A stretch of 64,000 nucleotides of DNA. Origin: Leisingera thetidis. Its GTDB lineage: Bacteria; Pseudomonadota; Alphaproteobacteria; Rhodobacterales; Rhodobacteraceae. Shown here piece after piece: positions 43,195 through 53,050 of this stretch (position 1 is the stretch's first letter; each line of letters begins with the position of its first letter). Location: assembly GCF_025857195.1 (NCBI RefSeq), contig NZ_CP109788.1, positions 186,001 to 250,000 on the forward strand. Reading direction: 5' to 3'. A program made the position numbers and the translations under genes. Under the pieces are notes generated by a model, which was not told the DNA's origin, did not search any database, and was given only the letters and a program-made list of their open reading frames with translations.

Positions 43195-45438
43195 ATGCCC
43201 CGGACCGCAAAGCTGCCATTGAAACTGAAGCTGCCATTGATCATGGTCACGCTGACGGGGGCGTTCCTCGTCACCGTATCTTTGCTGGTCTACTCAATGG
43301 CTGAGCGCAGCATACGGGAAAATGCCTTTGCCGCCCAGGAGATTGAGGCCAAATCCGGAGCCCAGGCGCTGACGTTCCTGATCAAGGCGGCCCGCTCCGA
43401 TGTCTCCAGCCTGGCAGGCCAGCCCGCGGTATTCCGGGCAATCGGCAATTTCGAACGGGTGATCGGCATGGTCGAGGAAGACGATCCGGTGGCCTATTTG
43501 AAACAGACCTATTCGGCCGCGAACCCGCATCCCGCAAACCATCGGGAGGAACTGACGGATGCCGGCGACGGCAGCTATTACAACCAGTCGCATGTCACCT
43601 ACCATCCAACCTTTCTGCAAAGCCTGCGCCTGAATGGCTATCAGGATCTCTATTTGATCAGCGCCGCGGGGCAGGTGGTCTACACGGTCAAGAAACAGGG
43701 GGATTTCCTGACCTTTATCCAAGAGGAAGACACCAGTGGACTGGCCCAGGTGTTTGACGCCGCATTGCAGGCAGAGGCCGGCACGGTGGTGGCCGCGGAT
43801 TTTGGCACCTACAGCCATGGCGCGGATGGCGGCGCGGCCTTCATGGCCGCCCCGGTGTTCTCCAAACGCAATGAAGTGGTCGGGGTGATCGCGGTGCAGC
43901 TGGGCAGCGCAGACATCGTCAATGCACTGACCAGCAATCTGTCGGGCGGCACCCATCAGAACATCTTTTTGGTCAGCAGCGACGGCTTGGCCCGCAGCCC
44001 GTCCTCGGTGCCCGGGCTGTTCCCGGTTCTGCAGCAGATGCCGGACAGGCCGCAGATCCAGGCGGCGAAAGCCCGCGAAGCAGGCCAGTTCGAGGCAGTT
44101 GCCTCGTCGCTGAATGAACGCGCCATTGCCCAGGTAATGCCCCTGGACCTGCCCGGGTTCGACTGGTCTTTGGTGCTGGAAACCGATGAACGCACCGCCT
44201 TTGCCGTGGTCGAACGCATCCGCCTGACTGCTGCCGGGCTGATCGGTGCGGCGCTGCTGGCAGCCATCGGGGTGTCCTGGCTTGCGGCGCGCAGCGTCAC
44301 CCGCCCGATTCACGCGCTGCGGGACGCCACCAACGCGCTGGCGGACAGCAATTACGATACCGGAATTCAAGGCCGTGACCGGGGCGATGAGCTGGGCGAC
44401 CTGGCCCGCAGTCTCGACACGTTCCGCGGCAAACTGAAGGAGGCTGATGCTGCCGCGGCGCGGGAGGTCGAAGCCGCCCGCCACACCGCCGCGGTGGTCG
44501 ACAGCATGAGCGCCGCCCTGTCCGAGCTGCAGCGCGGCAACTTGGCCTGTGACATCCGGGTGCCGTTTGACGGCCATTACGAAACCCTGCGGGAAAATTT
44601 CAACCGCAGCCTGGACCGCTTGCGCGTCTCGATGGGCGAGGTTGTCGGAGCGGCCGAAAATGTCGGGCGCTTCTCCGAAGAACAGCGCGGCTCCGCCACG
44701 GAAATGGCCCACCGCACCGAAAGCCAGGCCGCCACGCTGGAAGAAACCGCAGGCGCAATCCGCGAATTGACAGGCGGCATCCGTTCCACCGCCGAACGGG
44801 CAAGCCGGATGGATGAGACCATGCGCGGGGCGCGCAGCGAAGCGGAGCAGAGCACCGAAGTGGTGACCTCCGCGGTCGCGGCAATGGATCAGATCCAGGA
44901 AGCCTCGGCGGAAATCTCCAAGATCATCAACATGATCGACGACATTGCCTTCCAGACCAACCTGCTGGCACTGAACGCCGGGGTCGAGGCCGCACGGGCC
45001 GGGCAGGCAGGCGCGGGTTTTGCCGTCGTCGCATCCGAGGTCCGGGCCTTGGCGCAACGGGCCTCCAATGCCGCCGGCCAGATAAAGGGGCTGACCAGCG
45101 CCAGCGAGGAACATGTGGCAAATGGCGTCTCCATGGTGGGCCGTGCCGGGGACGCGCTGACCAGCATCATAGAGCAGGTCTCGGCGGTCTCCGGGCTGGT
45201 CACCGAAATCGCCGATGGCGTGCGCGCGCAGTCGCGCGGGCTGGAAAAGATCGACGGCGCCATGCATCAGCTCGACAGCATGACCCAGCAGAACGCCGCC
45301 ATGGCCGAGGAGGCCGCCGCCGCCAGCCAGCTGCTGCAGAATGAGTCGCACAGCCTGACAGGTATTGTCGGCCGGTTCGATCTCGGCGGTGCGGCCAGCC
45401 CAGGGAGCGCAACAGCGCCCCATCGCCTGAGCGCCTGA
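43195..45438 (+). CDS. Methyl-accepting chemotaxis protein
   Basis: 747-residue chemoreceptor. A first membrane helix ([20 protein letters not shown], about 13-33) precedes a large periplasmic region (about 35-340) with a Cache-like sensor pattern. A second helix ([20 protein letters not shown]) leads into HAMP segments and the signalling domain, whose hairpin tip [21 protein letters not shown] is complete. AGGAG precedes the start. The stop codon lies within an 8-bp tandem repeat (45423-45470). No che genes are nearby, so it must use signalling proteins encoded elsewhere. Confidence 0.94.
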   Translation: MPRTAKLPLKLKLPLIMVTLTGAFLVTVSLLVYSMAERSIRENAFAAQEIEAKSGAQALTFLIKAARSDVSSLAGQPAVFRAIGNFERVIGMVEEDDPVAYLKQTYSAANPHPANHREELTDAGDGSYYNQSHVTYHPTFLQSLRLNGYQDLYLISAAGQVVYTVKKQGDFLTFIQEEDTSGLAQVFDAALQAEAGTVVAADFGTYSHGADGGAAFMAAPVFSKRNEVVGVIAVQLGSADIVNALTSNLSGGTHQNIFLVSSDGLARSPSSVPGLFPVLQQMPDRPQIQAAKAREAGQFEAVASSLNERAIAQVMPLDLPGFDWSLVLETDERTAFAVVERIRLTAAGLIGAALLAAIGVSWLAARSVTRPIHALRDATNALADSNYDTGIQGRDRGDELGDLARSLDTFRGKLKEADAAAAREVEAARHTAAVVDSMSAALSELQRGNLACDIRVPFDGHYETLRENFNRSLDRLRVSMGEVVGAAENVGRFSEEQRGSATEMAHRTESQAATLEETAGAIRELTGGIRSTAERASRMDETMRGARSEAEQSTEVVTSAVAAMDQIQEASAEISKIINMIDDIAFQTNLLALNAGVEAARAGQAGAGFAVVASEVRALAQRASNAAGQIKGLTSASEEHVANGVSMVGRAGDALTSIIEQVSAVSGLVTEIADGVRAQSRGLEKIDGAMHQLDSMTQQNAAMAEEAAAASQLLQNESHSLTGIVGRFDLGGAASPGSATAPHRLSA

Positions 45439-45470
45439 GCGCCTGAGCGCCTGAGCGCCTGAGCGCCTGA
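45423..45470. repeat. Octanucleotide tandem repeat (GCGCCTGA) at the chemoreceptor stop
   Basis: Five perfect copies of GCGCCTGA (45431-45470) follow one copy with a single mismatch (TCGCCTGA, 45423-45430). The chemoreceptor's TGA (45436-45438) is inside the first perfect copy. Because 8 is not a multiple of 3, the array gives a TGA in every reading frame within 24 bp. Confidence 0.92.
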
Positions 45471-45868
45471 AGACGGCATGGCTGGCCGGGATTGAGCCGG
45501 CCAGGGGTTCTATGCGGCAATCATGCTGACAATGCGCCCGATCGCTCTTGCGGCTTTTCACAAACCGCAGTGACAGTTTTGCTCGCACATCACCGCAGGT
45601 CTGATGCCGATCGCTTGGAGGCGCATATCCGCACGCTTGGCGAGGTCACAGAGGGCATCGCCGCAGGCGGCATGGATTTTGCTCTGACATCCCCCCCAAG
45701 CCCGGCAGTCTTCCAGAACCTGACGGACGCGCTGCTGACGGCTGACCTGGGGATTGGCCGCTGCCTGTGACTTGTCAGGGTATCACCCAAGACCCGTCCC
45801 ATCATCGACAGCGACCGTCACCCGCGGGCAACCTGCAGGCCAACGAAACCTGTAGATGTGGTGAAGCC
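45439..45868. other. 430-bp region before catB, no supported gene
   Basis: Starts with the rest of the octamer array. An open frame (45492-45770) has no recognisable family and no good start signal. GGTATC at 45779 matches half of the palindrome upstream of the intradiol dioxygenase gene, so the end of this region may hold regulatory sites for the cat/ben operon. Confidence 0.4.
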
Positions 45869-47017
45869 GTGACAAAGATCGACCAGATCGAGTCCATAAT
45901 CCTCGATATCCCGACCATCCGCGGCCATGTGCTTTCGATGACCACGATGCAGACACAGACGGCTGTGCTGGTCAGGATCAGGTTTGCCGACGGCTCAGAG
46001 GGGATTGGCGAAGGCACCACCATCGGCGGCCTGAGCTACGGGGCGGAAAGCCCTGAAGGCATCCAGTCCGCCATCGACACCTACATCGCACCGGTCCTTC
46101 TGGGGCGCAGCGGCGATGACGTGAACGGTGCAATCCAGCTGATCGACAGGCTGGTCAAAGGCAACCGCATCGCCAAAGCCGCGGTCGAGATCGCGCTTTG
46201 GGACGGTTTGGGCAAACGCCTCGGCGTGCCGGTATCCCGGCTTTTTGGCGGTGCCGTGCATGATCGGCTGCCCGTTGCCTGGACGCTGGCTTCGGGCAAT
46301 TCCGGCACGGATATCGCAGAAGCGCAGGAGATGCTGAGCACCCGCCGCCACAACATCTTCAAGCTCAAGATCGGCAAGCGGCCGGTGCGTGAAGACGTGG
46401 CCCATGTCGCCCGGATCAAGGCGGCCGTGGGCGATGCCGCCAGCGTGCGGGTCGACGTCAACGCGGCCTGGTCGCTGCAGGATGCCCGCTGGGGCCTGAA
46501 AGGGCTGCAGGATGCCGGGTGCGAACTTGTCGAACAGCCCGTACAGCCGCGCTACCGCAAGGCAATGGCGGAGCTGACCAGCGGATATGAAATCGCGATG
46601 ATGGCGGACGAGGCGCTGAACGGCCCCGAAGATGCGCTGGCGGTCGCTGCCGCCAAGGCCGCGGATGTCTTTGCCATCAAGGTTGCGCAGTCCGGAGGAC
46701 TCAAGCGGGCATCCGAGGTGATTGCCGTGGGCCAGGCGGCCGGGCTCGGGCTGTACGGCGGCACCATGCTGGAAACCGGGCTCGGCACTGCCGCGGCCCT
46801 GCAGCTGTGCGCAACGGTCGAGACACTGCAGTGGGGCACCGAATTCTTCGGGCCGCTGCTGCTGACCGAAGACATCCTGGCCGAGCCCGTCCGCTACCGC
46901 GATTTTTGCGTCGAAGTCCCGAAGAAACCCGGCATCGGCGCGGTGCTCGACCCCGACAAGATCGCCTTTTTCCGCCGCGGCAGCAGCCGCGTCATGAAGG
47001 CCGCGGCCGGCGTCTGA
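45869..47017 (+). CDS. catB: Muconate cycloisomerase
   Basis: 382-residue enolase-superfamily enzyme converting cis,cis-muconate to muconolactone in the catechol branch of the beta-ketoadipate pathway. All catalytic residues are in place: Lys165 and Lys167 (FKLKIG), metal ligands Asp196 (VRVDVN), Glu222 (VEQPV) and Asp247 (MADEAL), and Lys271 ([10 protein letters not shown]). The start is a GTG at 45869 with a weak ribosome site; an upstream extension is not family-like. First gene of the ben operon, 70 bp before benA. Confidence 0.92.
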   Translation: MTKIDQIESIILDIPTIRGHVLSMTTMQTQTAVLVRIRFADGSEGIGEGTTIGGLSYGAESPEGIQSAIDTYIAPVLLGRSGDDVNGAIQLIDRLVKGNRIAKAAVEIALWDGLGKRLGVPVSRLFGGAVHDRLPVAWTLASGNSGTDIAEAQEMLSTRRHNIFKLKIGKRPVREDVAHVARIKAAVGDAASVRVDVNAAWSLQDARWGLKGLQDAGCELVEQPVQPRYRKAMAELTSGYEIAMMADEALNGPEDALAVAAAKAADVFAIKVAQSGGLKRASEVIAVGQAAGLGLYGGTMLETGLGTAAALQLCATVETLQWGTEFFGPLLLTEDILAEPVRYRDFCVEVPKKPGIGAVLDPDKIAFFRRGSSRVMKAAAGV

Positions 47018-47087
47018 CCGGCGGCACGACATCAAACCCAGCCCTGCGCAGCAACACGCTGCGCGGCAGTCAGGAGGAGGACGACTG

Positions 47088-48476
47088 ATGTTCACCCAAT
47101 CCAATCTCGATGAATTCCAAGCCCGTCTGGACGGCGCAATCCAGGACGACCCGGAAAACGGTGTGTTCCGCTGCCGCCGCGATATCTTCACCGACGAAGA
47201 CTTGTTCGAGCTCGAACTGAAGCACATTTTTGAAGGCAACTGGATCTATATGGCGCATGAAAGCCAGATCCCGGAGCCGGGCGATTATTTCACGCTGCAT
47301 ATGGGCCGCACGCCGGTGGTCATCACCCGCGGCAAGGACGGAGAGCTGAACGCGCTGGTCAACGCCTGCTCGCATCGCGGGGCGCAGCTGTGCCGCTTCA
47401 AGCGCCGCAACCAGAAGACCTTCACTTGCCCGTTCCACGGCTGGACTTTCTCGAACACCGGCAAGCTGCTGAAGGTGAAAGACCCCAAGGGCGCCGGCTA
47501 CCCGGAGCAGTTCAACAAGGACGGCAGCCACGATCTGACCAGGGTTGCCCGGTTCGAGAACTACCGCGGATTCCTGTTCGGGTCGCTGAATGCCGATGTC
47601 CAGCCGCTGAAGGACTATCTGGGCGAGGCCCGCAAGATGATCGACATGATCGTCGATCAGGCCGATGAAGGGCTGGAAGTGCTGCGCGGGTCTTCGACCT
47701 ACACCTATGACGGCAACTGGAAGCTGCAGGCCGAAAACGGCGCCGACGGTTATCACGTCTCAGCCGTGCACTGGAACTACGTCGCCACCACCGCGCACCG
47801 CACCGACGACGGCAAGGAGGACGCGATCAAGGCAACCGATGCCTCGAAATGGGCCAAGCAGCGCGGCGGGTTCCATGCTTATGAAAACGGCCACATTCTG
47901 CTGTGGACCCAGTGGGCCGACCCGACCAACCGCCCGGGCTATCCGCGGCTGGAGGAATGGACCGAAAAGCACGGCAGGACCAAAGCCGAATGGATGGTGG
48001 GCGTGCTGCGCAATCTCTGCCTCTATCCCAACGTGTTCCTGATGGACCAGTTCAGTTCCCAGATCCGGGTGTTCCGGCCGATCAGCGTCAACCAGACCGA
48101 AGTCACCATATATTGCATCGCGCCCAAGGGCGAGAGCCAGGAAGCCCGCACCCGCCGCATCCGCCAGTACGAGGACTTCTTCAACGCCTCCGGCATGGCG
48201 ACGCCGGATGACACCGAAGAATTCCGGGCGACGCAGCGCGGCTATGCCGGTGCCGCACACGCCAAGTGGAACGACCTGACCCGCGGGGCCACCCAATGGA
48301 TCAAAGGCCCCGATGAGGACGCCGCGGCTCTGGGCATCAATCCGGTTCTGTCCGGCGCCCGCACCGAGGACGAAGGCCTGTTCGTCATCCAGCACAGCAA
48401 CTGGTCCGATCGCATGGGCGAAGCCATCGCCAAGGAACGCGGCACCGCGCCCCAAGCGCGCACCGCGGCCGAGTGA
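47088..48476 (+). CDS. benA: Benzoate 1,2-dioxygenase large (alpha) subunit
   Basis: 462-residue catalytic subunit. Rieske ligands are Cys94, His96 (CSHRG), Cys114 and His117 (CPFHGW). The mononuclear Fe site is Asp220, His223 and His228 ([13 protein letters not shown]). It adds O2 across benzoate to give the cis-dihydrodiol acid, together with BenB and the reductase BenC. A strong CAGGAGGAGGA lies upstream. Toluate dioxygenase XylX is the closest alternative. Confidence 0.94.
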   Translation: MFTQSNLDEFQARLDGAIQDDPENGVFRCRRDIFTDEDLFELELKHIFEGNWIYMAHESQIPEPGDYFTLHMGRTPVVITRGKDGELNALVNACSHRGAQLCRFKRRNQKTFTCPFHGWTFSNTGKLLKVKDPKGAGYPEQFNKDGSHDLTRVARFENYRGFLFGSLNADVQPLKDYLGEARKMIDMIVDQADEGLEVLRGSSTYTYDGNWKLQAENGADGYHVSAVHWNYVATTAHRTDDGKEDAIKATDASKWAKQRGGFHAYENGHILLWTQWADPTNRPGYPRLEEWTEKHGRTKAEWMVGVLRNLCLYPNVFLMDQFSSQIRVFRPISVNQTEVTIYCIAPKGESQEARTRRIRQYEDFFNASGMATPDDTEEFRATQRGYAGAAHAKWNDLTRGATQWIKGPDEDAAALGINPVLSGARTEDEGLFVIQHSNWSDRMGEAIAKERGTAPQARTAAE

Positions 48477-48488
48477 GGAGGAAATTAC

Positions 48489-49016
48489 ATGAGCACGATG
48501 ACACTGGAACGCACCGATACAGCCGCCGGGATGGATTTTGAGGAGGTCCAGGCTTTTATCTATGCCGAGGCCCGCGCCCTTGACGACCGCGACTGGGACA
48601 CCTGGCTGACATTCTATCATCAGGACTGCCCGTTCTGGATGCCCGCCTGGGACGACTTCGACGAGCTGACGGAGGATCCGCAGACCGAGATGTCGCTGAT
48701 GTACTATCCCAACAAGCAGGGCATCGAAGACCGGGTGTTCCGGATCAAGACCGACCGCTCGTCTGCCACCTCGCTGCCCGAGCCGCGCACCAACCACAAT
48801 ATCGCCAATATCGAGGTGGTGAGCCGCGACGGAGCCGAAATCCGCCTGCGCTTCAACTGGCACACGCTGAGCTACCGCTACGGCGGCACCGACCAGCATT
48901 GGGGCACGTCGTTCTACACGATCGATACCAGCGGACCGAAGCCCCTGATCACCGACAAGAAGGTGGTGCTGAAGAACGATCACATCCACCACGTGATTGA
49001 TGTCTACCACATCTGA
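48489..49016 (+). CDS. benB: Benzoate 1,2-dioxygenase small (beta) subunit
   Basis: 175-residue structural subunit of the ring-hydroxylating dioxygenase, with the family pattern FIYAEARALDDRDWDTWLTF near residues 20-40 and DRVFRIKTDRSSA. Twelve bp after benA, with GAGGAAATTAC before the ATG. Confidence 0.94.
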   Translation: MSTMTLERTDTAAGMDFEEVQAFIYAEARALDDRDWDTWLTFYHQDCPFWMPAWDDFDELTEDPQTEMSLMYYPNKQGIEDRVFRIKTDRSSATSLPEPRTNHNIANIEVVSRDGAEIRLRFNWHTLSYRYGGTDQHWGTSFYTIDTSGPKPLITDKKVVLKNDHIHHVIDVYHI

Positions 49017-49088
49017 TCCCGCCTGGCCGGATCAGACGCAATCTCCGCGCACGGACATGCCGGTGCGCGGCCAAGGGAGGAGCATGCC

Positions 49089-50111
49089 ATGACAACCTAC
49101 AATGTTGCCCTGAACTTCGAAGATGGTGTTACCCGCGTCATTCAATGCGGCGCCGACGAAAAGGTGACCGATGCCGCTTTCCGCCAGAAGATCAACCTGC
49201 CGATGGATTGCCGTGATGGCGTCTGCGGCACCTGCAAGTGCTTTGCCGAAAAGGGAGAATACGAGCTGGAATTCTACATGGACGAGTCGATGAGCGCCGC
49301 GGAGGCTGAAGAGGGCTATGTCCTCACCTGCCAGATGGTCCCGGAAAGCGACTGCGTGCTGCGGGTGCCGGCATCCTCGGCGGTGTGCAAGACCGCGCCG
49401 GAAGCGGTCGAGGGCGAGGTTCTGGGCGTCGACATTCTGTCGGAAACGTCTTTTGGCCTGCGGGTGAAACTGGCAAAGCCGCTCGGCTTCCTGCCTGGCC
49501 AGTATGTGAACGTGACCGTCCCGGGCAGCGGCCGGCACCGGTCCTACTCCTTCTCGTCGGCACCCGGATCGGATGAACCCACGTTCCTCATCCGCAACCT
49601 GCCGGGCGGCGTGATGAGCAGCTATCTCGGCGCGCGCGTGCAGCCGGGTGATGCTGTGACCCTGACCGGCCCGATGGGCGCCTTCTACCTGCGCCCGGTC
49701 GAGCGCGCGCAGCTGTGGCTGGCGGGCGGCACTGGACTTGCGCCGTTCCTGTCAATGCTGGAGCAGGTGGCGGAGCAGGGGACGGATCATCCCATCCTGC
49801 TGTACTACGCGGTGACCCGTACCGCCGACCTGGTGGAGCTGGACCGGGTGAACGAACTGGCCGGAAAGATCGGCAACATCACTGTCATTACGATCCTCGC
49901 AGCAGAAGAGGACGCACATGAGCGCAAGGGGTTTGTCACCGATCACGTGACCGCCGATGATCTCAATGGCGGCGACTGCGATGTGTATCTTTGCGGCCCG
50001 CCACCGATGGTTGATGCGGTGCGGGGCCACTTCAGCAAGCTGGGGGTCGAGCCTGCGAATTTCTACTTTGAGAAGTTTAATCCGACCGAAGCAGAGGCGG
50101 AAGCCGCATGA
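49089..50111 (+). CDS. benC: Benzoate 1,2-dioxygenase electron-transfer component (reductase)
   Basis: 340-residue reductase: an N-terminal plant-type [2Fe-2S] ferredoxin domain with Cys41, Cys46, Cys49 and Cys81, then an FAD-binding domain (RSYSFSSAPG) and an NAD-binding domain (AGGTGLAPFLSML; CGPPPMVDAV). It carries electrons from NADH to BenAB. Overlaps benD by four bases (ATGA). Confidence 0.94.
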   Translation: MTTYNVALNFEDGVTRVIQCGADEKVTDAAFRQKINLPMDCRDGVCGTCKCFAEKGEYELEFYMDESMSAAEAEEGYVLTCQMVPESDCVLRVPASSAVCKTAPEAVEGEVLGVDILSETSFGLRVKLAKPLGFLPGQYVNVTVPGSGRHRSYSFSSAPGSDEPTFLIRNLPGGVMSSYLGARVQPGDAVTLTGPMGAFYLRPVERAQLWLAGGTGLAPFLSMLEQVAEQGTDHPILLYYAVTRTADLVELDRVNELAGKIGNITVITILAAEEDAHERKGFVTDHVTADDLNGGDCDVYLCGPPPMVDAVRGHFSKLGVEPANFYFEKFNPTEAEAEAA

Positions 50112-50887
50112 CCCGCCGGTTTGAGGACAAGGTGATGGTCGTGACCGGCGCGGCCCAGGGCATCGGCCGACGGGTTGCCGAACGGGCCGCGGCGGAGGGC
50201 GCCCGGGTGCTGATCGTGGACCGCTCCCCCGCGCGCGAAGAGGCGGCGGAGATGATCCGCAGCGCGGGCGGCGCGGCGCGGGCAGTCTCGGTTGACCTTG
50301 AAACCTGGGAGGGCTGCGCGGAGGCGATGCAGGCCGCTATGGACCTGTGGGGCCGGATCGACATCCTGGTCAACAATGTCGGCGGAACGATCTGGGCCAA
50401 GCCGTTTGAGCATTACGATCCCGGGCAGATCGACGCCGAAGTGCGCCGGTCGCTGTTCCCGACGCTGTACTGCTGCCGCGCCGCGCTTGAGCATATGCTG
50501 CCGCAGGGCTCGGGCGTGATCGTCAACGTGTCGTCCATCGCCACGCGCGGGTTGAACCGCGTGCCTTACGCGGCGGCCAAGGGCGGTGTGAATGCAATCA
50601 CGGCGAGCCTGGCCTGGGAAGTGGCCGAACGCGGCATCCGCGTAGTGGCCGCCGCCCCGGGCGGCACCGAGGCGCCGCCGCGCGTCGTGGCGCGCAACCC
50701 CAATGCCGAGGAAGAACAGCGCGAGGACTGGTACAAGACCATCGTCGATCAGACGGTGCAGTCGTCGCTGATGAAACGCTACGGCACGCTCGACGAACAG
50801 GCCGGCCCGATCCTGTTTCTGGCGTCGGAGGACGCATCCTACATCACCGGCGTCACGGTGCCGGTGGGGGGCGGAGATCTCGGCTGA
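50108..50887 (+). CDS. benD: 1,6-dihydroxycyclohexa-2,4-diene-1-carboxylate dehydrogenase
   Basis: 259-residue short-chain dehydrogenase. The NAD motif is TGAAQGIG (13-20), and the catalytic Ser143, Tyr154 and Lys158 (YAAAK) are present. It oxidises and decarboxylates the benzoate dihydrodiol to catechol. The ATGA overlap with benC and operon context fix the assignment. Confidence 0.93.
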   Translation: MTRRFEDKVMVVTGAAQGIGRRVAERAAAEGARVLIVDRSPAREEAAEMIRSAGGAARAVSVDLETWEGCAEAMQAAMDLWGRIDILVNNVGGTIWAKPFEHYDPGQIDAEVRRSLFPTLYCCRAALEHMLPQGSGVIVNVSSIATRGLNRVPYAAAKGGVNAITASLAWEVAERGIRVVAAAPGGTEAPPRVVARNPNAEEEQREDWYKTIVDQTVQSSLMKRYGTLDEQAGPILFLASEDASYITGVTVPVGGGDLG

Positions 50888-50943
50888 CGCCGAGCCGGGC
50901 AGGCCCTGAGGAGGGGCCGCAATACCAACAGGAGGAAATCACA

Positions 50944-52119
50944 ATGAAACGCGCAATCCTGGCGGCCCTCGGGCTCGCCACCAGTCTCGCTGTGCCTGCA
51001 GCCGCGGAGGAGAACATCAAGGTCGGCCTGCTGCTGCCGTTCTCGGGCGTCTATGCCGCGCTTGGCAATGACATCGAAGCGGGCTTTGCCGTGGCCCTGG
51101 AACAGTTCGGCAGCGAAGCCGGCACCGGTTTCGACATTGTCCGCGAAGACACCGAAGTGAAGCCGCCGGTGGCGCTTGGCAAGGCCAAGAAGCTGATCCT
51201 GCAGGACAAGGTCGATGTGATGGCGGGGATCGTCAGCTCAAGCGTTCTGGGTGCCGTGCGCGACACCGTGCATGGCGCCGGGGTGCCGCTGATCGTGGCC
51301 AATGCCGGAAATGACGAGGCGACCGGCACCAGCTGCTCGCCCTATATCACCCGGATGTCCTTTTCCAACGGGCAGGTGAACCGGCCGATGGGGCAGTGGA
51401 TGCATGATCAGGGCATCCGCAAGGTCTATACCCTGGCTCCGGACTACGCGGCGGGCCGCCAGATGATCGGCGGCTTCGTCGAGAGCTTCACCGCCGCGGG
51501 CGGCGAGATCGCCGGGCAGGAGTTCACCCCGTTCCAGAAGACTCAGGATTTCGGCCCCTACCTGGCGCAGGCCAAGGCCAGCGGTGCCGATGCCGTCTAT
51601 GTGTTCTATGCCGGCGGCGAGGCGATTTCCTTCGTCAAGCAGTACGACAGTTTCGGGCTGAAGGCGGATCTGCCGCTGTATGGCTCCGGCTTCCTGACTT
51701 CTCCGCTGTATGTCAACGCCGAAGGCCCGGCCGCCGAGGGCGTGATCACCGCGCTGCACTACGTGCCGACACTCGACAACGCCGCCAATGCCGCCTTTGT
51801 CGCGGCTTTCCAGGCCAAGACCGGGCGTCTGCCGTCGGAATTCGCCGTGCATGGATATGACGCAGCCCGGGCGCTGATCGAGGCGGCCAAAACCGGTGCT
51901 CACGACCGGGCATCGCTGGCTGAAGCCCTGCGCCAGGTCAGCTTTGACGGGCCGCGCGGCAAGCTGTCGATCGACCCGGCGACCAACAACATCGTGCAGC
52001 CGGTCTACGTCTACGAGACTGTAGCGGCCGAAGGCGGCCTGACCCAGAAGGTGCTGGCCGAACTGCCCGCCGAGGCCGATCCGGCAAACGGCTGCGAGAT
52101 GGCGCCGGTTTCCAACTGA
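50944..52119 (+). CDS. ABC transporter substrate-binding protein, branched-chain amino acid type
   Basis: 391-residue Leu/Ile/Val-type receptor (type-1 periplasmic fold): signal peptide MKRAILAALGLATSLAVPAAA, then EENIKVGLLLPFSGVYAALG. Such receptors also bind aromatic acids. Placed 56 bp after benD with its permeases and ATPases, it most likely captures benzoate or hydroxybenzoate. A hairpin follows its stop codon. Confidence 0.9.
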   Translation: MKRAILAALGLATSLAVPAAAEENIKVGLLLPFSGVYAALGNDIEAGFAVALEQFGSEAGTGFDIVREDTEVKPPVALGKAKKLILQDKVDVMAGIVSSSVLGAVRDTVHGAGVPLIVANAGNDEATGTSCSPYITRMSFSNGQVNRPMGQWMHDQGIRKVYTLAPDYAAGRQMIGGFVESFTAAGGEIAGQEFTPFQKTQDFGPYLAQAKASGADAVYVFYAGGEAISFVKQYDSFGLKADLPLYGSGFLTSPLYVNAEGPAAEGVITALHYVPTLDNAANAAFVAAFQAKTGRLPSEFAVHGYDAARALIEAAKTGAHDRASLAEALRQVSFDGPRGKLSIDPATNNIVQPVYVYETVAAEGGLTQKVLAELPAEADPANGCEMAPVSN

Positions 52120-52127
52120 CGATGCCC

Positions 52128-52156
52128 GCCCGGCCGTCCCAGCACGGCCGGGCTTT
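52128..52156 (+). terminator. Hairpin between aromatic-acid receptor and permease genes
   Basis: GCCCGGCCGT (52128-52137) pairs perfectly over 10 bp with ACGGCCGGGC (52144-52153), then TTT. Located between receptor and first permease gene, as in other importers of this window. Confidence 0.6.
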
Positions 52157-52176
52157 CAATCCGAGGAGGGCCTTTC

Positions 52177-53046
52177 ATGGCACATGATCTTGGTTTCTGG
52201 ATGCTGCAGGCGCTGAATGCGCTCCAGCTGTCCATGCTTCTATTCCTGCTTTCCATCGGCCTGACAGTGATCTTCGGGCTGATGCATTTCGTCAACCTCG
52301 CGCATGGATCGCTTTATGCGCTGGGGGCTTACTTTGCCGCCTCGCTGGCTGCCATCGGCGGCTACTGGATGGGGTTCTTCCTGGCTCCGGTTGCGGTCGC
52401 CGGGGCAGGCGTGCTGCTCTACTCCGGGCTGATCAAGCGCATGCGCAACTCCGGTCCGATGGCCCAGGTGCTGGTCACTTTCGGCCTGATCTTTGCGCTG
52501 CTCGACGTCACCCGGTTCTTCTGGGGCGATCTCGCCCTGGCGATCGAAATTCCCGCCATTCTGGACGGCCGCCTGACCTTCCTGGGCATTGAATACCCGG
52601 CCTACCGGCTATTCATCATTGCCTTGGGGCTTGCCATCTTCGCAGCGCTGGCCGTCGTTCTGGACCGAACCCAGATCGGCGCAATGATCCGCGCCGGGGT
52701 CGACAACGATGCCATGGCGGCCTGCCTCGGCATCAATGTCGAGCGGCTGTTCTTCATCGTTTTCTGCGTCGGCTGCGGGCTGGCCGGCCTGGCGGGCGCG
52801 GTTGCGGCGCCGCTGCTCAGCGTGACGCCCGACATGGGGCTGCAGATCCTGATCCCGACGCTGATCGTCATCGTGATCGGCGGGCTGGGCTCGCTCAAGG
52901 GGGCCATCGCCGGCTCGCTGGTCTACGGCTTTGTGCAGACCTTCGGCGCGGTTCTGGCCCCGCAGGCTGCTTCTGTCCTGATCTACGCGCTGCTGGCAGC
53001 AGTCCTAGTCATCAAGCCTGCGGGCCTGTTTCCGGCGAAAGGATAA
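52177..53046 (+). CDS. Branched-chain-type ABC transporter permease (LivH-like)
   Basis: 289-residue permease with the LivH pattern: LTVIFGLMHFVNLAHGSLYALGAY near residues 29-52 and GLGSLKGAIAGSLVYGF near the end. Membrane half of the probable aromatic-acid importer, preceded by GAGGAGG. Confidence 0.91.
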   Translation: MAHDLGFWMLQALNALQLSMLLFLLSIGLTVIFGLMHFVNLAHGSLYALGAYFAASLAAIGGYWMGFFLAPVAVAGAGVLLYSGLIKRMRNSGPMAQVLVTFGLIFALLDVTRFFWGDLALAIEIPAILDGRLTFLGIEYPAYRLFIIALGLAIFAALAVVLDRTQIGAMIRAGVDNDAMAACLGINVERLFFIVFCVGCGLAGLAGAVAAPLLSVTPDMGLQILIPTLIVIVIGGLGSLKGAIAGSLVYGFVQTFGAVLAPQAASVLIYALLAAVLVIKPAGLFPAKG

Positions 53047-53050
53047 GCCG

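Noticed and set aside
45423..45470. Octamer array considered as a CRISPR or other spacer array
   Set aside because: Units are only 8 bp and directly adjacent with no spacers; it is a simple tandem repeat.
45492..45770. 92-residue frame upstream of catB
   Set aside because: No ribosome site, no recognised family, and atypical start; kept only as a note in the gap entry.
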